Assembly (NCBI GenBank): GCA_947503155.1
Contig: CANNCL010000002.1
Location: 1 to 64,000 of the forward strand
Source: an uncultured Erythrobacter sp.
Lineage (GTDB): Bacteria > Pseudomonadota > Alphaproteobacteria > Sphingomonadales > Sphingomonadaceae
Direction: 5' to 3'
Length of the DNA stretch: 64,000 nt
The notes under the pieces were generated by a model. It searched no databases. It was given only the letters and a program-made list of their open reading frames with translations, and was not told where the DNA came from. The position numbers were made by a program, and so were the translations under genes. Positions 29,201 to 36,125 of the stretch are shown here, in pieces. The first letter of the stretch is position 1. Each line of letters starts with the position of its first letter.

Positions 29201-29578
29201 TCCGGCGGGGGCTCAGACGAGGGCGGCGGTGACGATACCGGTGAGGATACCGGCGACGATGCTGGGGCCGACGATTCTGACGATAGCTCAGATGAAGGCG
29301 ATTCTGATGCCGAGGAAAACGAGGCCGACGACAGCGAAGAATCAGAAGAGACCGACGAAGAAGAAGCCGAAGAGGAAGAAGAGGCTGCTGAAGAAGAAGA
29401 GGAGGAAAGCGAAGAGCCGACCTCTGGCCCGATTGCTCCTCCAGTCAGCATTATCAACACCAACACGCTTGATCGGCGCGGCGCAATCAATGACCCAATC
29501 AGCGGTTCGGGTAACCCCGCACTGATCGATCCGGACGTTGATGTTTCCGGAGACAATGGAATCGGAGAGCAGCCATGA
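20267..29578 (+). CDS. Giant TpsA exoprotein (filamentous haemagglutinin-type, 3103 aa)
   Basis: A very large secreted protein, substrate of the TpsB encoded before it. The N-terminus has a signal peptide (about residues 1-31, ending AHAQ) and a TPS domain: FAVLNRILPIDPTSRIILNG and GGTVFFYTPGGIIIGANAVI are the usual landmarks. The body is a predicted beta-helix with three diverged units of about 425 residues, a long glycine-rich GGxA region, and eight units of about 42 residues. Near the C-terminus lie a close Cys pair (CELGGC), an acidic Ser/Gly/Asp/Glu tail, and GPIAPPVSIINTNTL. The start is GTG 20267 after GAGGA. The downstream CHAT gene overlaps its stop. Adhesion or biofilm function is likely from family; the specific role is unknown. 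Confidence 0.92.
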   Translation: MAYKNHATLNQSSALALATGLMLASSPAHAQSFQGESFVVEGSATVTTSVDTTDISVETDSAVIDWEPFDDSGIGDIFFQDAGTTATFTNGAGITNFAVLNRILPIDPTSRIILNGNIVSQIQDGMGGSVTGGTVFFYTPGGIIIGANAVIDVGNLGLTTSAPLTDGNGNFIIGDTVDFQQSDGFSDITIEQGAQINALQEGSYVALFAPRIVQDGDIAVNGQAAFVAAEAGTITFSPDGLFDIQVDVGTDAGFGAIEHSGSTGGPAGTGAGDNHRIYMVAVAKNTAATLLIQGGSELGFDIATSASMDGEAIVLSGGYNITVGDIGPQATSGAETDVLLVDSGFANGLTSTSDVLVRADGLASGSFTDIALFEGDLDLASGRSAVVTNGSLATLTVGGNLSIVSDTPHAGQDVGISDMRLRNGSTVDIAGDVLVASTALGDGNGNNLIQGSTASVSVNEASTLTVNGNLTIDSGTDLSADLVNGFQVNSGVARLLVNPGFVTVGGVTRVRSDVIAGAGGNVFTGAALVSVSGGFLITDELSISTDAFGGVDDGTGGGNATSGTASLISTGGGNFVTVLGGNTIGDPALGELDFLSADAFGGEGTIGDGGAATSGTLELIVEDGATITLPDEIANPLLLSTSAIAGDTAANGGAGGNGATGQVVIRVTDSTANLGRLAIRSTAMGGSALPGSVMTSGGNAGGGFTILDFDNADVTAAFDEIRIEHLAGAGSADGLGATGAANGSNVMIDLDGSTFNVQSDLVVTGLALNGDGSPGFGIPLDIVSSGGEFNVGGNLSASGAAVNFTVDDAGGAFAPGTVQIDGDLLLESVTARFGGDADSAAFNVTSGTMVTIGGNVLISANASADSNNDGTINGGFVGLLVEGAGTNLVVGGNAILDASIDLTGGPNGLNARGGSVDLSVTQGAVADIGGVTRLNSNAIGAVDGNATGEFILLSVLDGSQLTTGELSLSSDATGGEGVGGAGGNANAGTVQLNVIGTGSTLNVLGANTIGDPALGELEFLSSEAFGGHGLAGAGGAAIAGSTNINIEAGAVVSLANIVGSPLMIVNTAIGGDTSANDVSAGEATSGFNRFVITDSTANLGRLSNIVNIVGGSAIGASQRSFGGGVLMDFNEFLITNSNVDAAFDQILFTAVGGSGSSDGLGFDGSIITGNYTVNVENSTFDILSDFAITATGTQGDGQPTNSQNLLIGFGGSNVSVAGNIDLRASRVNLNASQNFDSGNVTTLDVTGSILMSANGPAFGNDVGISDLGINGGSIVNVGADVLLSARANGDANGNGEDAGGDARLTVQDLGSSLAVAGDLVLDVGADLSGNSTGVTAQGGIAEVLLLNAGQVSVGGVTRLLNNAIAGDSASATAGEVRLSVFSGGVFSTGELNMSVDAFGGADVGAGVGDATAGTISITSADDDSSITVLNANVTGDAALGELDFLSSEAVGGLGINVGGGSANTGAISISVRDGGVISLPNAAGNPLLVINSATGGDTEASDSFGGSAQTGDTFIDVNGGASNLGNLSIIARSLGGSAVGGAERSSGGNANGGFVRFGLFNADVDVAFEQFLVEQIGGNGSTDGLGIGGSAFGSDISFNVQASTLDVLSSLNITGLTRGGDGQSGGFANAATSAPFLEDSVINIAGDFTIAMSAQGGAALGTGMVTGGDAQTQFTGMQLRNVQITASGDIAVGSAAIGGDAAEGTAGSAIAGEVFVGLFAGTIVDAAAYRATSTATGGSILAGGVGNGGNADSGNSTLSYDDSVTDGVVTFTGDVFNSSMATGGSAGENGGDGGAATSGSSELRTFSPGQIDIGGSTSALARATGGNSSLGLGGASQSGNANLVGNQGQINIAGDASLITQSTGGNGQTGGDAANASVLLQATGRGIAVAGEASLIAQASGGNGVDNNSTSDGGAANGGSVTVDARNNAGGTPTLISLGGLDVSVSATGGTAGTTSGGEDGGRGGNAMGGTAFVFGRAINGTLEVIGDTDIEVATSGGFGGAGATGGRGGDALNGSIQFGTASGGAVPDQVDGAANFADVSAEVLNFGGNGGQGITGLGGDGGDARGGFVTMLVRGAPVTANDVELTTLSLGGTSGSGFGLGEGGDAVAGTLSLVVSQAFQNPGRGQLNLGSLLLEATVNGGFGDQRGASQYSTGGEINISQADATIGSIEVNIEGDSEPDFLVEDFANGGMIPVTVNPFLIALENGTLNVDTVNVMTAGEVNLVAGGSMVTSRLLDITAGSFFQPDPSDPPLPAGSINAAERLVLASTAGDVATQATLTSGDQLTLDSAASVVVGDLTAPNIFLSAPAGDVITGLVDSGGGSVSIQSGNPIDLGSIVAESLTAISTGGDITSSGVITLTGAMMLDAAGSVLLNEVTAGSISATAQSGDIVFSGTVVSAGDLVLDAAGLIQLAATTAASISADSRGGDIISDEPLEADGLINLNAGGSVQLADVTADTLNVSSGQFASVNLGGLTNVTGALQIGSGGSIALAEVTAGSVDATALDGNITATNTLNVIGLLDLDAVGSIELADVTAGSLTASTQVGDVTGLDPVVVAGALDINAASNLGLGDVTAGAITVQAGDVTQVGGLWQAELVNITSSTLQIVGQALIDAGTDGTINLTSTNDLGVLLTDTDASGIERFVVDSTALARLQAGQLVISGAANPSGNDIEIGDIDLSGNPMLSNLTIQTTDPLGNIRVVGNVTASAGNPLNLSFAAGQFQIDSTAGSVDLLSNGGTIAISANSIAIGEAALFDALTGDETAQELFDLLSAPAATTRPDGVLNGSALTLNATDRILIQNTGTADLAAGLVTTSAEAISIGPDGLGSENLLFVINAQINDGAGNVLTGDDAATAILESLPADAVFAAGSRFNGCELGGCGAVAAATNQGEITSTVSAAISGTGSSSGSGGTGGTSGSDGGADSGGADDGSSDGAEDASSSGSGANAGSGSSGNSGGGDVSVDDIDDGGGNDDFAIDDGESGGGSDEGGGDDTGEDTGDDAGADDSDDSSDEGDSDAEENEADDSEESEETDEEEAEEEEEAAEEEEEESEEPTSGPIAPPVSIINTNTLDRRGAINDPISGSGNPALIDPDVDVSGDNGIGEQP
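21461..25280 (+). repeat. Three long diverged repeats (about 1275 bp each) inside the TpsA gene
   Basis: The TpsA coding sequence contains three successive units with the same motif order: DVGISD/GSxVxxGxDVL, GGVTR, LGELDFLS(S/A)(D/E)A, then DGLG. The GGVTR codons fall near 21779, 23050 and 24326, a period of about 1,275 bp (425 residues). Units differ at most positions, so duplication is old. Limits are approximate. Confidence 0.75.
27120..28020 (+). repeat. Eight short repeats (about 126 bp each) inside the TpsA gene
   Basis: Here the protein repeats a unit of about 42 residues around the pattern hydrophobic-x-LADVTAGSLxAxxxxGDI, followed by LxLDAAGS. Examples are LLNEVTAGSISATAQSGDI, ALAEVTAGSVDATALDGNI and ELADVTAGSLTASTQVGDV. 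Eight copies of varying quality are visible. The shape fits coils of a beta-helix shaft. Confidence 0.75.
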
Positions 29579-32500
29579 AGTTCGTGAAAAGTGCAACGGC
29601 TTTTGCCGGCGGTGCGGCTTGCCTTGTTGGCGCCATGATGGTCGCACCTGCTGCATCGCAGGACGCCCCTTTATCGGTCCAAACCAATTTCCGTGTTGGT
29701 AATGCTGGGGTCCGCTGCACCGCTCAAAATGCGCCAACAGAGCCGCGATTGGGCGGCATGTTTGACCGCGCTTACCGCCTAACCTGCCGCGATGCGGCGG
29801 GCGCTGTGGGTTCACTCCTGATCTTGCGCGACGGGTCATCAGTCAGCACCAAGCCTAGCGGTGCGGGCGCAGATGCCGCGTGTCAAACGCCGGAAACCGA
29901 TCAAATCGAAATGGTCGGCGATGTGACAAAACTCACATGCACAGACGAAGCTGCGGGGGTCGCATATCGCAGTTACAGTTTGGAGAAGGGGGGGCGTACC
30001 TACCTTGCTGAGGGGCTTGCGGGCTATGATCCAGTTCTCCGATTGGCGCTGGCATCGGTTTTCAATGATCGCTCGCTGCCTGGCACCATTGAAGTTGCGC
30101 AAACCGAAGTAAGCGACGCGGCCGCTTTTGCGCGCGTTCAAGCGGGGGCGCTCAGCCAGTTTGATGCGCTCAACGAAGCCTATATTCGCAACAATAGCGG
30201 CCGTTTCGCTGAATCCGGGCAGTTCTTTGAAAACTTGGTCGGGCGCAGCGAGCAAAGCATGTCGGGTTTGGCAGAAGTGCTGGCCAACCAAGGTCTTCAA
30301 CAGTCGAATCTCGGCAATTTCACCGCGGCGGAACGGCTGTTCAGGCAAGCTGACGAAACTCTGACGCGCAATGACGGCGTCGCACAGCGGCTGATCCGTA
30401 ATTATCGCGCGATGAATTTCCTCAACCGGCGTTTGCCCGAGGTTGCAGCCGAAGTTCTAGCGCAGGAAATGCGCGACGTTGATCCGGACGCGGAAGAATT
30501 CACAATCCGCGAAGGGTTCATCGACAATCCGCTATCGGCTCAGATCAACCGTGAAAACATCGCATTGCAACGGTTGGGCGGGGTTGAGCTTGGCCTTTCA
30601 CCGATTGAGCGGGCTGAGCTTTTGGATGCGCAAGCCGATGCCATTTCGGGCTCTATCGCGCGTCAAGGTAATGAACTGGACAAGGCCACCGGCCTATTGC
30701 GGCAGGCCGACGCCCGCATTGCCGCGGTGCGCGAAGGCCGGGTCGCTTCGGCCCGCTGGTTGCGTTCGGAAATCGCGATTGAGCGGGCTTTGGTCGCTGA
30801 GGGTCAGGGGCGCACAGAGATGGCTTTGCGTGCCTATGATGTCGCGGCCAATGCGATTTCGCGCGATTATCCGCAATCTCCGGTCCTGCTTGCGGCTTAC
30901 GCGCGCAAAGCTGGCTTCTTGCTGCGCGCAGGCCGCCGGGATGAAGCGCGCAATGTGTTTGGCGACGTCGTCGACCGGGCTGCCAACACGACAGATAGCG
31001 GCGCGAGCCTACGCAACTTGTTAGAGCCGTATTTCGCTTTGTTAGCCGAAGATGGTTCAAGTTCGGCGACTGCTGAGTTCTTTAGCGCGTCGCAAATGTT
31101 GCAGCGTCCCGGTGTTGCGCAAACACAGGCGATCCTTGCGCGGCAAATGTCCGAAGGCGATGACGAGGCCTCTGCTTTGTTCCGGCTCTCTTTGAACCGC
31201 AGCCGTCAGATCGCCCGCACTCAGGCGCGCGCCGACCGGCTTGCGGCTTTGCCAACGCCAACTGCGCTTCAAGCAGATGGATTGATCGCCGCGAACGAGA
31301 CGCTGGCATATCTTCGGAATGAACAAACCGGGCTGCTGTCTCGGCTCGCTGAATATCCGCGGTTCCGTGCCCTCACACCAACGCGGCTCGACCTGTCTGA
31401 ATTGCAGGCGGAGCTGACCCCTGATGAGGCTTATTACAAAATGATTTTGGTCGGCGAGGATGTTTATGCCTTGTATGTGACCAAGGGCAGCGCTCGCACT
31501 TTCAAAGTCGATGGCGGCCTCAATGAACTTGACGATGCGGTTGCCTTTATCCGCGATTCCATTGTGGTCTATGAGGCCGGTCAAACGGTCACGTACCCGT
31601 TCGATGTTGAGCGCGCTCGAGACTTGTATCTGCGACTGTTTGGTCCGGTTGAAGCTGAAATGGCAGGTGTTAAGCACGTCATTTTTGAACCAGACGGCCC
31701 GCTATTGCAGTTGCCACCTCAGGTCCTGATTGCCTCGCAAGAGGGCGTTGATGCCTATCTTGAACGCACCGCGGACGAGAATGAGGATATCTACGACTAC
31801 CGAGAGATTGATTGGCTCGGGCGTTCGCGCGATGTGTCAATTGCGGTGAGCCCGCGCGGTTTCCTCAATATTCGGCAGATCGCGCCATCGCGCGCTCAGA
31901 AAAGCTATTTGGGTGTTGGCTCGAACGCCTTGCCGGCGGGCCGGTCTGCATCCACCGATCCATGCGCTTGGAGTTTGGATACGTGGCGTGACCCGATTGA
32001 TTCTGGTGAACTGTTCTTTGCCGCTTCAAAATACGGTGAGCAGACGAGCACTGTGAAGGTTGGGGAGGAATTCTCCGATACAGCATTGCTCGCCAGTGAC
32101 GATCTCTCTGATTACCGGGTTGTGCATTTCGCGACGCACGGTTTGGTCACAGCGCCAAAGCCAAACTGCCCAGCGCGGCCAGCTTTGGTGACGTCATTTG
32201 GGTCGGAGGGATCGGACGGACTGCTCAGCTTCAAAGAGATATTCGACCTCAACCTTGATGCTGACGTTGTCATTCTTTCGGCCTGCGATACGGCCGGGAT
32301 GGCAACCAGTGCGGCATCGCGAGAAGCTGGGATTGTTGGAGGCGGCAATTACGCACTCGACGGATTGGTCAGGGCGTTTGTCGGCGCAGGCGCACGCGCT
32401 GTTGTCGCCAGCCATTGGCCGGTTCCCGATGACTTCGATGCTACGCAACGCTTGATCCAAGGTCTGATTTCCGGCGAGCCAGGCCAAGGGCTTTCAGGCT

Positions 32501-32613
32501 CGCTTGGGACAGCGCAGCGCGAATTGATGGACGATGCCGATACATCGCATCCGTTTTACTGGGCAGCATTCATCGTCCTTGGCGATGGAGCCAAGCCAGT
32601 CGGCGCCAATTGA
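29575..32613 (+). CDS. Secreted TPR-CHAT (caspase-like) protein linked to the TpsA exoprotein
   Basis: A 1012-residue protein with a signal peptide (cleavage near residue 28, PAAS-QD). The middle (about residues 190-480) is alpha-helical with TPR-like segments (FENLVGRSEQSMSGLAEVLA; TAAERLFRQADETL). The C-terminal third is a CHAT domain of the caspase/separase clan, with the catalytic dyad visible as His855 in HFATHG and Cys904 in LSACDTAG, then GLVRAFVGAGARAVVASHWP. Its ATG overlaps the TpsA stop (ATGA), so it is co-produced with the exoprotein. Family knowledge predicts a cysteine peptidase; TpsA processing in the periplasm or outside is an inference. Confidence 0.9.
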   Translation: MKFVKSATAFAGGAACLVGAMMVAPAASQDAPLSVQTNFRVGNAGVRCTAQNAPTEPRLGGMFDRAYRLTCRDAAGAVGSLLILRDGSSVSTKPSGAGADAACQTPETDQIEMVGDVTKLTCTDEAAGVAYRSYSLEKGGRTYLAEGLAGYDPVLRLALASVFNDRSLPGTIEVAQTEVSDAAAFARVQAGALSQFDALNEAYIRNNSGRFAESGQFFENLVGRSEQSMSGLAEVLANQGLQQSNLGNFTAAERLFRQADETLTRNDGVAQRLIRNYRAMNFLNRRLPEVAAEVLAQEMRDVDPDAEEFTIREGFIDNPLSAQINRENIALQRLGGVELGLSPIERAELLDAQADAISGSIARQGNELDKATGLLRQADARIAAVREGRVASARWLRSEIAIERALVAEGQGRTEMALRAYDVAANAISRDYPQSPVLLAAYARKAGFLLRAGRRDEARNVFGDVVDRAANTTDSGASLRNLLEPYFALLAEDGSSSATAEFFSASQMLQRPGVAQTQAILARQMSEGDDEASALFRLSLNRSRQIARTQARADRLAALPTPTALQADGLIAANETLAYLRNEQTGLLSRLAEYPRFRALTPTRLDLSELQAELTPDEAYYKMILVGEDVYALYVTKGSARTFKVDGGLNELDDAVAFIRDSIVVYEAGQTVTYPFDVERARDLYLRLFGPVEAEMAGVKHVIFEPDGPLLQLPPQVLIASQEGVDAYLERTADENEDIYDYREIDWLGRSRDVSIAVSPRGFLNIRQIAPSRAQKSYLGVGSNALPAGRSASTDPCAWSLDTWRDPIDSGELFFAASKYGEQTSTVKVGEEFSDTALLASDDLSDYRVVHFATHGLVTAPKPNCPARPALVTSFGSEGSDGLLSFKEIFDLNLDADVVILSACDTAGMATSAASREAGIVGGGNYALDGLVRAFVGAGARAVVASHWPVPDDFDATQRLIQGLISGEPGQGLSGSLGTAQRELMDDADTSHPFYWAAFIVLGDGAKPVGAN

Positions 32614-32661
32614 TCGTGATCTAAATCTGAGCGGGACGTGTTTGATCGAGCGCGCGCCGGT

Positions 32662-34362
32662 TCAGGCAGTTCCGGTCAAACGCTTTCGCCAGTAATCGGT
32701 GAAAAACAGATCGTCTGGATCGCGCTGCGAACGCAATGCCAAAAAGTCTGTGAGGCGCGGCAGGTTAGCCTGATAGTGGGCTGCCCAATCGGCAAAATCA
32801 TAGCGCGGGACAAATTTGCCCCAATGCAACCGAAACGGGATATTGTTGGCGCGTAGCACCTCCCAATATTGGTCCAGAAATGCCTCATCGGTGTTGGGTA
32901 TTCCGGCATTGTCGCGGAACCAATAGACATCAATGCGCACCGTTCCGTCTTTATATTCATCGCTGCCATCGGTGTAGCCCGGATGGATCCAGCCAGAGCT
33001 GGGCGGTCCGCCGTAAACCTCTGTTGAGAAATACCCTGTCGCAGCATAGCCGCCATCGTCGAACATTTCTTGATAGAGGTTCATGACCTTTTGCGCGTGC
33101 CCGATCGGGACCCATATTTCGGTGAATTCCGTTCCCAGCAATCCGTCGCTGACGGTGTTGTCCATGCATAGGGAGCGCCAGTAATAATCGTTGAAAGTCG
33201 TTTCTTCGCCAGCTTTTGTGATCCCATTGAAGATCGGCAACAGCAAGGGGAAGGCGGCCCGCATCAATCCGTTGAGAAACGCCAGTATGCCGCCAAATCC
33301 AACGATGGCAGCGGCGGCAATGCAACCGAGTAGAAAAGTGAAAAACCGCGCGAACCCTCCCGCGCCGCCCGCTTTCAAGACCTTGGCGAGGTTATCCAGA
33401 TACACACCGGCTTTTTTCCAAATCAGTCCAATTATCCGCCATGGGCTGGTGTTTCCGAACAGCACAAACACGACTGAGCCGAGGAACATTTCGGTTTGCC
33501 CGCCGAAATCTGGAGCAAATTGTTGATAGGGTGTTAGGCCGTCATTCGAAGCGGGCACGCGGTCGGCGCGCCATGTTTGAATGCGTTCGGTGCCCTTTTG
33601 CGGCCACCAAACAACCCGCGTATATGGCGCATCCTTAAGAAAATTTGCCAAACTGGGTTGTTTCGGATCTGCGGTCCCATCGCCAAGGAAATCCATCGGA
33701 GCGTTATCCGCGCCGATCTTGGTGGTGATTTCAGTGCCTTCAATATTGTACATCGGCACCAGTTGCATGCGGATCTTCGTCACTATCCCTAATAGGCCCA
33801 TCGACGTGCCAACCGCGTTGAAATGCGGGTGGGCCTTGTCGATCCATTCGGCCTTCCCGGTGCCATCGACAATCCTGAAGGCGATTGCATTATCCCAAGC
33901 ATAACGGGTCGATCCGCCCGCAGAACCGGTCGCGGTGAAGCCCGCAAGCGTCTGGTGCGTGATCCCGCCCAATGTGTTCACCGCCCACCCTTTTTCAAAT
34001 ATTTGGTGCAGGAAGCTGTTTTCTAGCGTTGAAACTCCGAACGGATCCTGCGGGTCCCAACCCAAATTGATGCCGGGCCCCGCTTCGATCACGCCCTCTG
34101 CCTCGTCGATCCAATCAATCTCGCGCATCTTGTCAAAGGCTAGGTTGATCTCTCCAGGCGGGGGTGATTGTTGCAAAGTGCGGTTGGGCGGCGTGCCATT
34201 GGCGGGGTCAGAATAGATGCTCCACGCAACGGAATGTGTTGCCCCTCTTCCGCGTATTTGTAGCGCGTTGCTTCGTGCATGATCGATCAACGCGATCACG
34301 TCGGCTTCGGTTTTTGGATGATAAAAACCGTCGGCCCCGATCGGTAGTGGTGTAGTTGTCAT
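32662..34362 (-). CDS. FAD-linked oxidase, sugar-1,4-lactone oxidase (ALO-like) family
   Basis: A 566-residue VAO-type flavoprotein. The FAD-binding domain begins near residue 10 (YHPKTEADVIALIDHARSNA; IRGRGATHSVAW) and continues with AGPGINLG and TATGSAGGSTRYAWDNAIAF. The C-terminal ALO-like part contains IDVYWFRDN and FRLHWGKFVPRYD, matching the HWGK motif of lactone oxidases. Unusually, about residues 305-400 contain strongly hydrophobic stretches (FFTFLLGCIAAAAIVGFGGI; MRAAFPLLLPIF) that ALO enzymes generally lack, suggesting membrane attachment. It is convergent with the CHAT gene. Substrate, L-gulono-, arabinono- or other lactone/polyol, is not resolved. Confidence 0.8.
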   Translation of the reverse strand: MTTTPLPIGADGFYHPKTEADVIALIDHARSNALQIRGRGATHSVAWSIYSDPANGTPPNRTLQQSPPPGEINLAFDKMREIDWIDEAEGVIEAGPGINLGWDPQDPFGVSTLENSFLHQIFEKGWAVNTLGGITHQTLAGFTATGSAGGSTRYAWDNAIAFRIVDGTGKAEWIDKAHPHFNAVGTSMGLLGIVTKIRMQLVPMYNIEGTEITTKIGADNAPMDFLGDGTADPKQPSLANFLKDAPYTRVVWWPQKGTERIQTWRADRVPASNDGLTPYQQFAPDFGGQTEMFLGSVVFVLFGNTSPWRIIGLIWKKAGVYLDNLAKVLKAGGAGGFARFFTFLLGCIAAAAIVGFGGILAFLNGLMRAAFPLLLPIFNGITKAGEETTFNDYYWRSLCMDNTVSDGLLGTEFTEIWVPIGHAQKVMNLYQEMFDDGGYAATGYFSTEVYGGPPSSGWIHPGYTDGSDEYKDGTVRIDVYWFRDNAGIPNTDEAFLDQYWEVLRANNIPFRLHWGKFVPRYDFADWAAHYQANLPRLTDFLALRSQRDPDDLFFTDYWRKRLTGTA

Positions 34363-34730
34363 CTAGAAAATGGCCCCCGCTTGATTGGGGCGCAACATGG
34401 CAAGCCCGCGCGATTGACGAAAGAACTTATTGCGGCCGCAAGTCGCCGACAAATTGGGAAATGTGATTATTTTGGCGCATTGGCGGGCAATTCGGCGCAT
34501 TCGTGGTTGCATCCAAGCCGCAAGCTTGTGACAAAGGGCTGAGAGAACGCAACTCTGTCAGAATCGAACCAAGATGGCTCGACTTGACGGGACTATACAA
34601 GCCTAATGCAGGTTTGGGCGCTAACTCGAATACGGCCTGCTGCTTGCGGCATCCGACTAGTGCAAGAGATGCAAGACTTGCGCGACGCGGAGAAAAAAGC
34701 AAAGTTAAGCCATCTCGTGGGGGGTATGGG
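34363..34730 (+). other. Leader/intergenic region before the multihaem cytochrome operon
   Basis: This 368-bp gap separates divergent genes. The cytochrome frame stays open back to 34503, but that extension is unlike a signal sequence and the translation start is placed at 34731. A TTGACG at 34584-34589 lacks a convincing -10. A CTGAGAG near 34540 recalls a TPP riboswitch fragment, but the rest of that fold is missing. Nothing else was recognised. Confidence 0.3.
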
Positions 34731-36125
34731 ATGACAATATCAAAGCCGAATTGGGGAATTACCGCCTCGTTGCGCAGGAGAAGTGCTGGATTGTTCCGCA
34801 TTTTCGCCGTGCTGGGACTTATTGCGGTTTATCCTGCGGCAATCGCGTCTGGAAATGGCACTTTCGAAGGTGTTGCGAGTTGCGCGGGTTCGACCTGCCA
34901 CGGCCGTGCCGAGGGCAATGGCGCTGTTGTTCGTCAAGATGAGATCGCGACATGGCAGGAGCCCTCCTCCGCGAGCGGCGCGCATAGCCGTGCATACGCT
35001 GTTCTGGCTGGGCGGCGCGGTCAACAGATTGCCAGCAGCCTCGGCCTTGGCCCTGCGACGCAGGCCACCGAATGCCTAGGTTGTCATGCGACCTTTGCAC
35101 CTAGTTCGCAGCGCGGCGACCGGTTTCAGCTATCTGATGGTGTTGGCTGCGAGAGCTGCCACGGCGCTGCTGGTGGATGGCTTGCCAATCACTATGCGCG
35201 TCCGGCGACCCATGCGTCGAATGTTTCGGATGGAATGACTCCGCTCGAAAATCCTCAGGCGCGCGCCAATGTCTGCCTCGATTGTCACTATGGCTCTGAA
35301 AGCACAGGGCAATTTGTTACGCATTCGATGATGGCCGCTGGTCACCCACGCGTATCATTTGAACTCGACTTATTTAGCGCGCTTCAGCAGCATCACGATG
35401 TTGATGATGACTACACGTCGCGCAAGCGCAAACCTAATGCGGTGCGGTTTTGGGCTGTCGGTCAAGCCGAAGCGGTCCGCCGCGCAACCAGCCTGTTTGC
35501 TCAGCCAAAATTCGGAATGGAGGGCGCTTTTCCGCAGCTCTATTTCTACGATTGCCACAGCTGCCACCGCGAAATTCAAGATGCGGATCAGCGACGACTG
35601 ACTTTTGAGGTCAATCCGGGGCGTCCAATTCCGTTTGGCAATCCGCCGTTCAACGATGAGAATATCATCATGCTTTCGGCGGTGTCTGGGGCGCTGGTTC
35701 CGGGCCAGGCTGAGAACTTCCGAAACGCGAGCCGCACATTCCACCGTGCGATGGGTGAAGGCAGCCCGGCAGCTGCTCGAGAGGCTGCCAATGTGCTATC
35801 TCAGCGCGCAAGGGCGCTTTCTAACGCTCTCAGTCAGCGGGCCTATATTGACGCTGACGCATTTCGCGTGATCGAAATTATTGGCGGCAACGCCACGCGC
35901 TCACACTTCACTGACTATTCCGGCTCGGTACAAGCGGTGATGGCGATTGACACGTTGCTCAATGGTTTGGTCAGTAATGGCCGTGTAACTGCTGGTGCGG
36001 CGGCCGGTATTCGTGCCAATATCAACCGCGCTTATGCAGCGGTGGAAGAACCCAATGCTTTCAAGCCGGTCGATTTCCGAACGGCGCTCAATTCGGCGAC
36101 TACCGCCATTCGTAGGTTGCAATAA
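34731..36125 (+). CDS. Pentahaem c-type cytochrome, c554-like
   Basis: A 464-residue periplasmic electron-transfer protein. A signal sequence (GLFRIFAVLGLIAVYPAAIA, about residues 22-41) is followed by five haem-binding motifs: an unusual CX4CH (CAGSTCH, residues 51-57), then CLGCH, CESCH, CLDCH and CHSCH. The order W...H...CLGCH...GVGCESCHG...H is that of the cytochrome c554/NrfB-related superfamily. The C-terminal 170 residues are helical and haem-free. The start is ATG 34731 with a G-rich site just before it. Its TAA overlaps the ATG of the next gene (TAATG), the first of three tight couplings in this operon. Partner and redox substrate are unknown. Confidence 0.88.
   Translation: MTISKPNWGITASLRRRSAGLFRIFAVLGLIAVYPAAIASGNGTFEGVASCAGSTCHGRAEGNGAVVRQDEIATWQEPSSASGAHSRAYAVLAGRRGQQIASSLGLGPATQATECLGCHATFAPSSQRGDRFQLSDGVGCESCHGAAGGWLANHYARPATHASNVSDGMTPLENPQARANVCLDCHYGSESTGQFVTHSMMAAGHPRVSFELDLFSALQQHHDVDDDYTSRKRKPNAVRFWAVGQAEAVRRATSLFAQPKFGMEGAFPQLYFYDCHSCHREIQDADQRRLTFEVNPGRPIPFGNPPFNDENIIMLSAVSGALVPGQAENFRNASRTFHRAMGEGSPAAAREAANVLSQRARALSNALSQRAYIDADAFRVIEIIGGNATRSHFTDYSGSVQAVMAIDTLLNGLVSNGRVTAGAAAGIRANINRAYAAVEEPNAFKPVDFRTALNSATTAIRRLQ

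Noticed and set aside
34535-34620. CTGAGAG resembling a TPP riboswitch
   Set aside because: The other conserved parts of that riboswitch are missing and the downstream genes are not thiamine-related.
34503-34730. Upstream extension of the pentahaem cytochrome
   Set aside because: The extension has no signal-like features and would place the true signal sequence internally; ATG 34731 is followed at once by a normal signal sequence.
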